A DNA stretch of 7,026 nucleotides from an uncultured Bacillota bacterium (GTDB lineage Bacteria > Bacillota > Clostridia > Peptostreptococcales > Anaerovoracaceae). Numbering within the stretch: the first letter of the stretch is position 1; each line of letters opens with the position of its first letter. This document shows, in pieces, positions 6,421 through 7,026 of the stretch. Under the pieces are notes generated by a model that was given only the letters and a program-made list of their open reading frames with translations, had not been told where the DNA came from and did no database searches. The DNA lies in contig CAMOZS010000085.1 in assembly GCA_946631075.1 (NCBI GenBank), positions 1 to 7,026 on the forward strand. The letters are read 5' to 3'. Both the position numbers and the translations under genes were made by a program.

Positions 6421-6792
6421 CCCGACTTGCTTCTTGGGGAACCGGTCTGTCCTAAGCGTACCGCGCTGGCCGCCGGTCCCTACTCGTGACCGGTGCGGCC
6501 AGCTGTAAGGCGAGTGCGCTTAGCCAGACAGACCCCCGATCGCTCAAGTCAGAGCGATCGGTCGCGTCCAGGTAATTCAGGATTGATTGTTCTGCCGCTT
6601 CGCCCGCGGATGACTAGTGTTCTCCCGACTCCGGCAGGGCCTTTAAAGAGAGGTCTGCTGCTCGCGGCGGCCGCCCTAACAGGCCGCCGTCAGCGCAGCA
6701 AAATTTCCTGGCCTTCTGGCATCCGCGCTCCGCGGCGGGAGGGGAAAACAGTTCTTCCGTTGTGAGATATGCGTTGAGGTGAACGCGTGAGA
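6421..6792 (-). ncRNA. candidate structured non-coding RNA (or long deoD leader), family unknown
   Basis: This GC-rich stretch has no credible gene but many perfect helices. These are: a 5-bp hairpin (6771-6786); GGAAGA-ACUG-UUUUCC (6743-6758); a long-range 8-bp helix 6720-6727 with 6605-6612; GGCGGCC/GGCCGCC (6666-6672, 6682-6688) capped outside by GCTGC/GCAGC; a 10-bp stem with 6-nt loop (6536-6561); and a multi-part arm 6444-6534 of 8, 7, 9 and 5 bp. In that arm the hairpin loop (ACTCG, 6482-6486) can pair with an internal loop (CGAGT, 6511-6515), and the loop at 6545-6550 can pair with GACTTG (6424-6429), giving two possible pseudoknots. Minus strand is preferred because a perfect TATAAT lies at 6804-6799. 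I did not see RNase P, tmRNA, SRP or 6S signatures. The ends are approximate. Confidence 0.5.
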
Positions 6793-6798
6793 GAAGTG

Positions 6799-6804
6799 AT
6801 TATA
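6799..6804 (-). promoter_or_regulatory. -10 element upstream of the candidate RNA
   Basis: The minus strand reads TTTTTTGTATAAT; TATAAT is a perfect -10, predicting a start near 6792, six bases before the first hairpin. No good -35 is present at 16-18 bp (that position falls inside the inverted repeat at 6818-6850), so an activator may be needed or the match may be chance. Confidence 0.35.
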
Positions 6805-6817
6805 CAAAAAACACCTA

Positions 6818-6850
6818 TGCCCAATGTAAATAAGTTAATGACATTGGGCA
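6818..6850. repeat. 10-bp inverted repeat, possible terminator or operator
   Basis: TGCCCAATGT (6818-6827) and ACATTGGGCA (6841-6850) pair perfectly around a 13-nt loop. On the minus strand a TTTTTT run follows six bases later, so it might end a transcript entering from the right edge; the gap makes it non-canonical. It also covers the -35 position of the TATAAT above and could bind a regulator. Confidence 0.45.
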
Positions 6851-7026
6851 AAGGGCCCCTTTTCGATCAATGGATTTTGGCGTCTCGCATATTGATTTCA
6901 AAATATGCACCATTTCTAACTAAAATGGATGATTGCAGATTCAGGCACACATTCCAGCGAAGTCTATCCACCAAAATGTCTGTACCATTCGTAGATAATA
7001 TCCTTCTTGTTCAGACTAATGTACTT
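6851..7026. other. right edge, no supported gene
   Basis: This AT-richer stretch holds only weak open frames. On the plus strand, an ATG at 6838 stays open to the window end (63 codons) but has no ribosome site and an unrecognised peptide. On the minus strand, two short frames enter from the right: 20 codons ending at 6964, and another ending near 6867. None is recognisable, so a decayed or partial gene is possible but not shown. Confidence 0.3.

Noticed and set aside
6493..6765. Plus-strand 90-codon open frame over the structured region
   Set aside because: It has no Shine-Dalgarno, an arginine- and proline-rich composition typical of random GC-rich frames, and it runs through perfect helices that explain the sequence better as RNA.
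6421..6792. RNase P RNA, tmRNA, SRP RNA or a purine riboswitch
   Set aside because: I looked for GAGGAAAGUC, a tRNA-like 3' end with a tag frame, the GGAAG...GCAGC SRP loop and the purine aptamer core, and found none on either strand.
6818..7026. Insertion sequence end
   Set aside because: The inverted repeat has both arms side by side, with no target duplication or recognisable transposase in the remaining 176 bases.
6838..7026. Partial plus-strand gene open to the right edge
   Set aside because: The 63 open codons have no ribosome site and no recognisable sequence; this length can arise by chance in six frames.

Overview
The window reads as a chromosomal fragment from a Bacillota bacterium, most likely a Clostridia member with fairly GC-rich genes. 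This is judged from the protein sequences, the good AGGAGG / GAGGTGA ribosome sites, and the lepA-hemW pair with rpsT next to it. It holds five complete genes, all housekeeping or salvage functions, and no recognisable mobile element or defence system.

Layout, left to right. Positions 1-34 hold the first 11 codons of a minus-strand gene that leaves the window, preceded by a near-consensus promoter overlapping a 12-bp palindrome. Then come three minus-strand genes reading right to left, lepA -> hemW -> glpK (4664 down to 169). lepA and hemW overlap by 14 bp; glpK follows after 52 nt that contain a strong palindrome. A divergent intergenic region (4665-4807) carries back-to-back promoters, one for lepA and one for rpsT (ribosomal protein S20, plus strand). 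The predicted lepA transcript would be leaderless or nearly so. rpsT ends at a clear intrinsic terminator (5126-5161). After the convergent repeat-rich gap comes deoD (purine nucleoside phosphorylase, minus strand, 6337 to 5633) with its own promoter.

Two long non-coding stretches are the most interesting parts. First, 5162-5632, between the convergent rpsT and deoD, holds four units of TTCTGCCA-N22-TGGCAGAA spaced exactly 72 bp apart. Two of them have compensatory base changes in an inner stem. The array is flanked on both sides by degenerate 22-bp direct repeats. Second, about 6421-6792, upstream of deoD, is GC-rich, has no convincing reading frame and is packed with long perfect helices and two possible pseudoknots. 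A perfect TATAAT lies just upstream on the minus strand. It looks like a structured non-coding RNA of about 370 nt or a very long deoD leader; I could not assign it to a family.

Functionally, lepA (EF4, translation quality and ribosome assembly) and rpsT (30S subunit) are translation genes, hemW is a heme chaperone, glpK feeds glycerol into glycolysis and lipid synthesis, and deoD salvages purine nucleosides. The last 176 bases (6851-7026) are AT-richer and hold only weak open frames.
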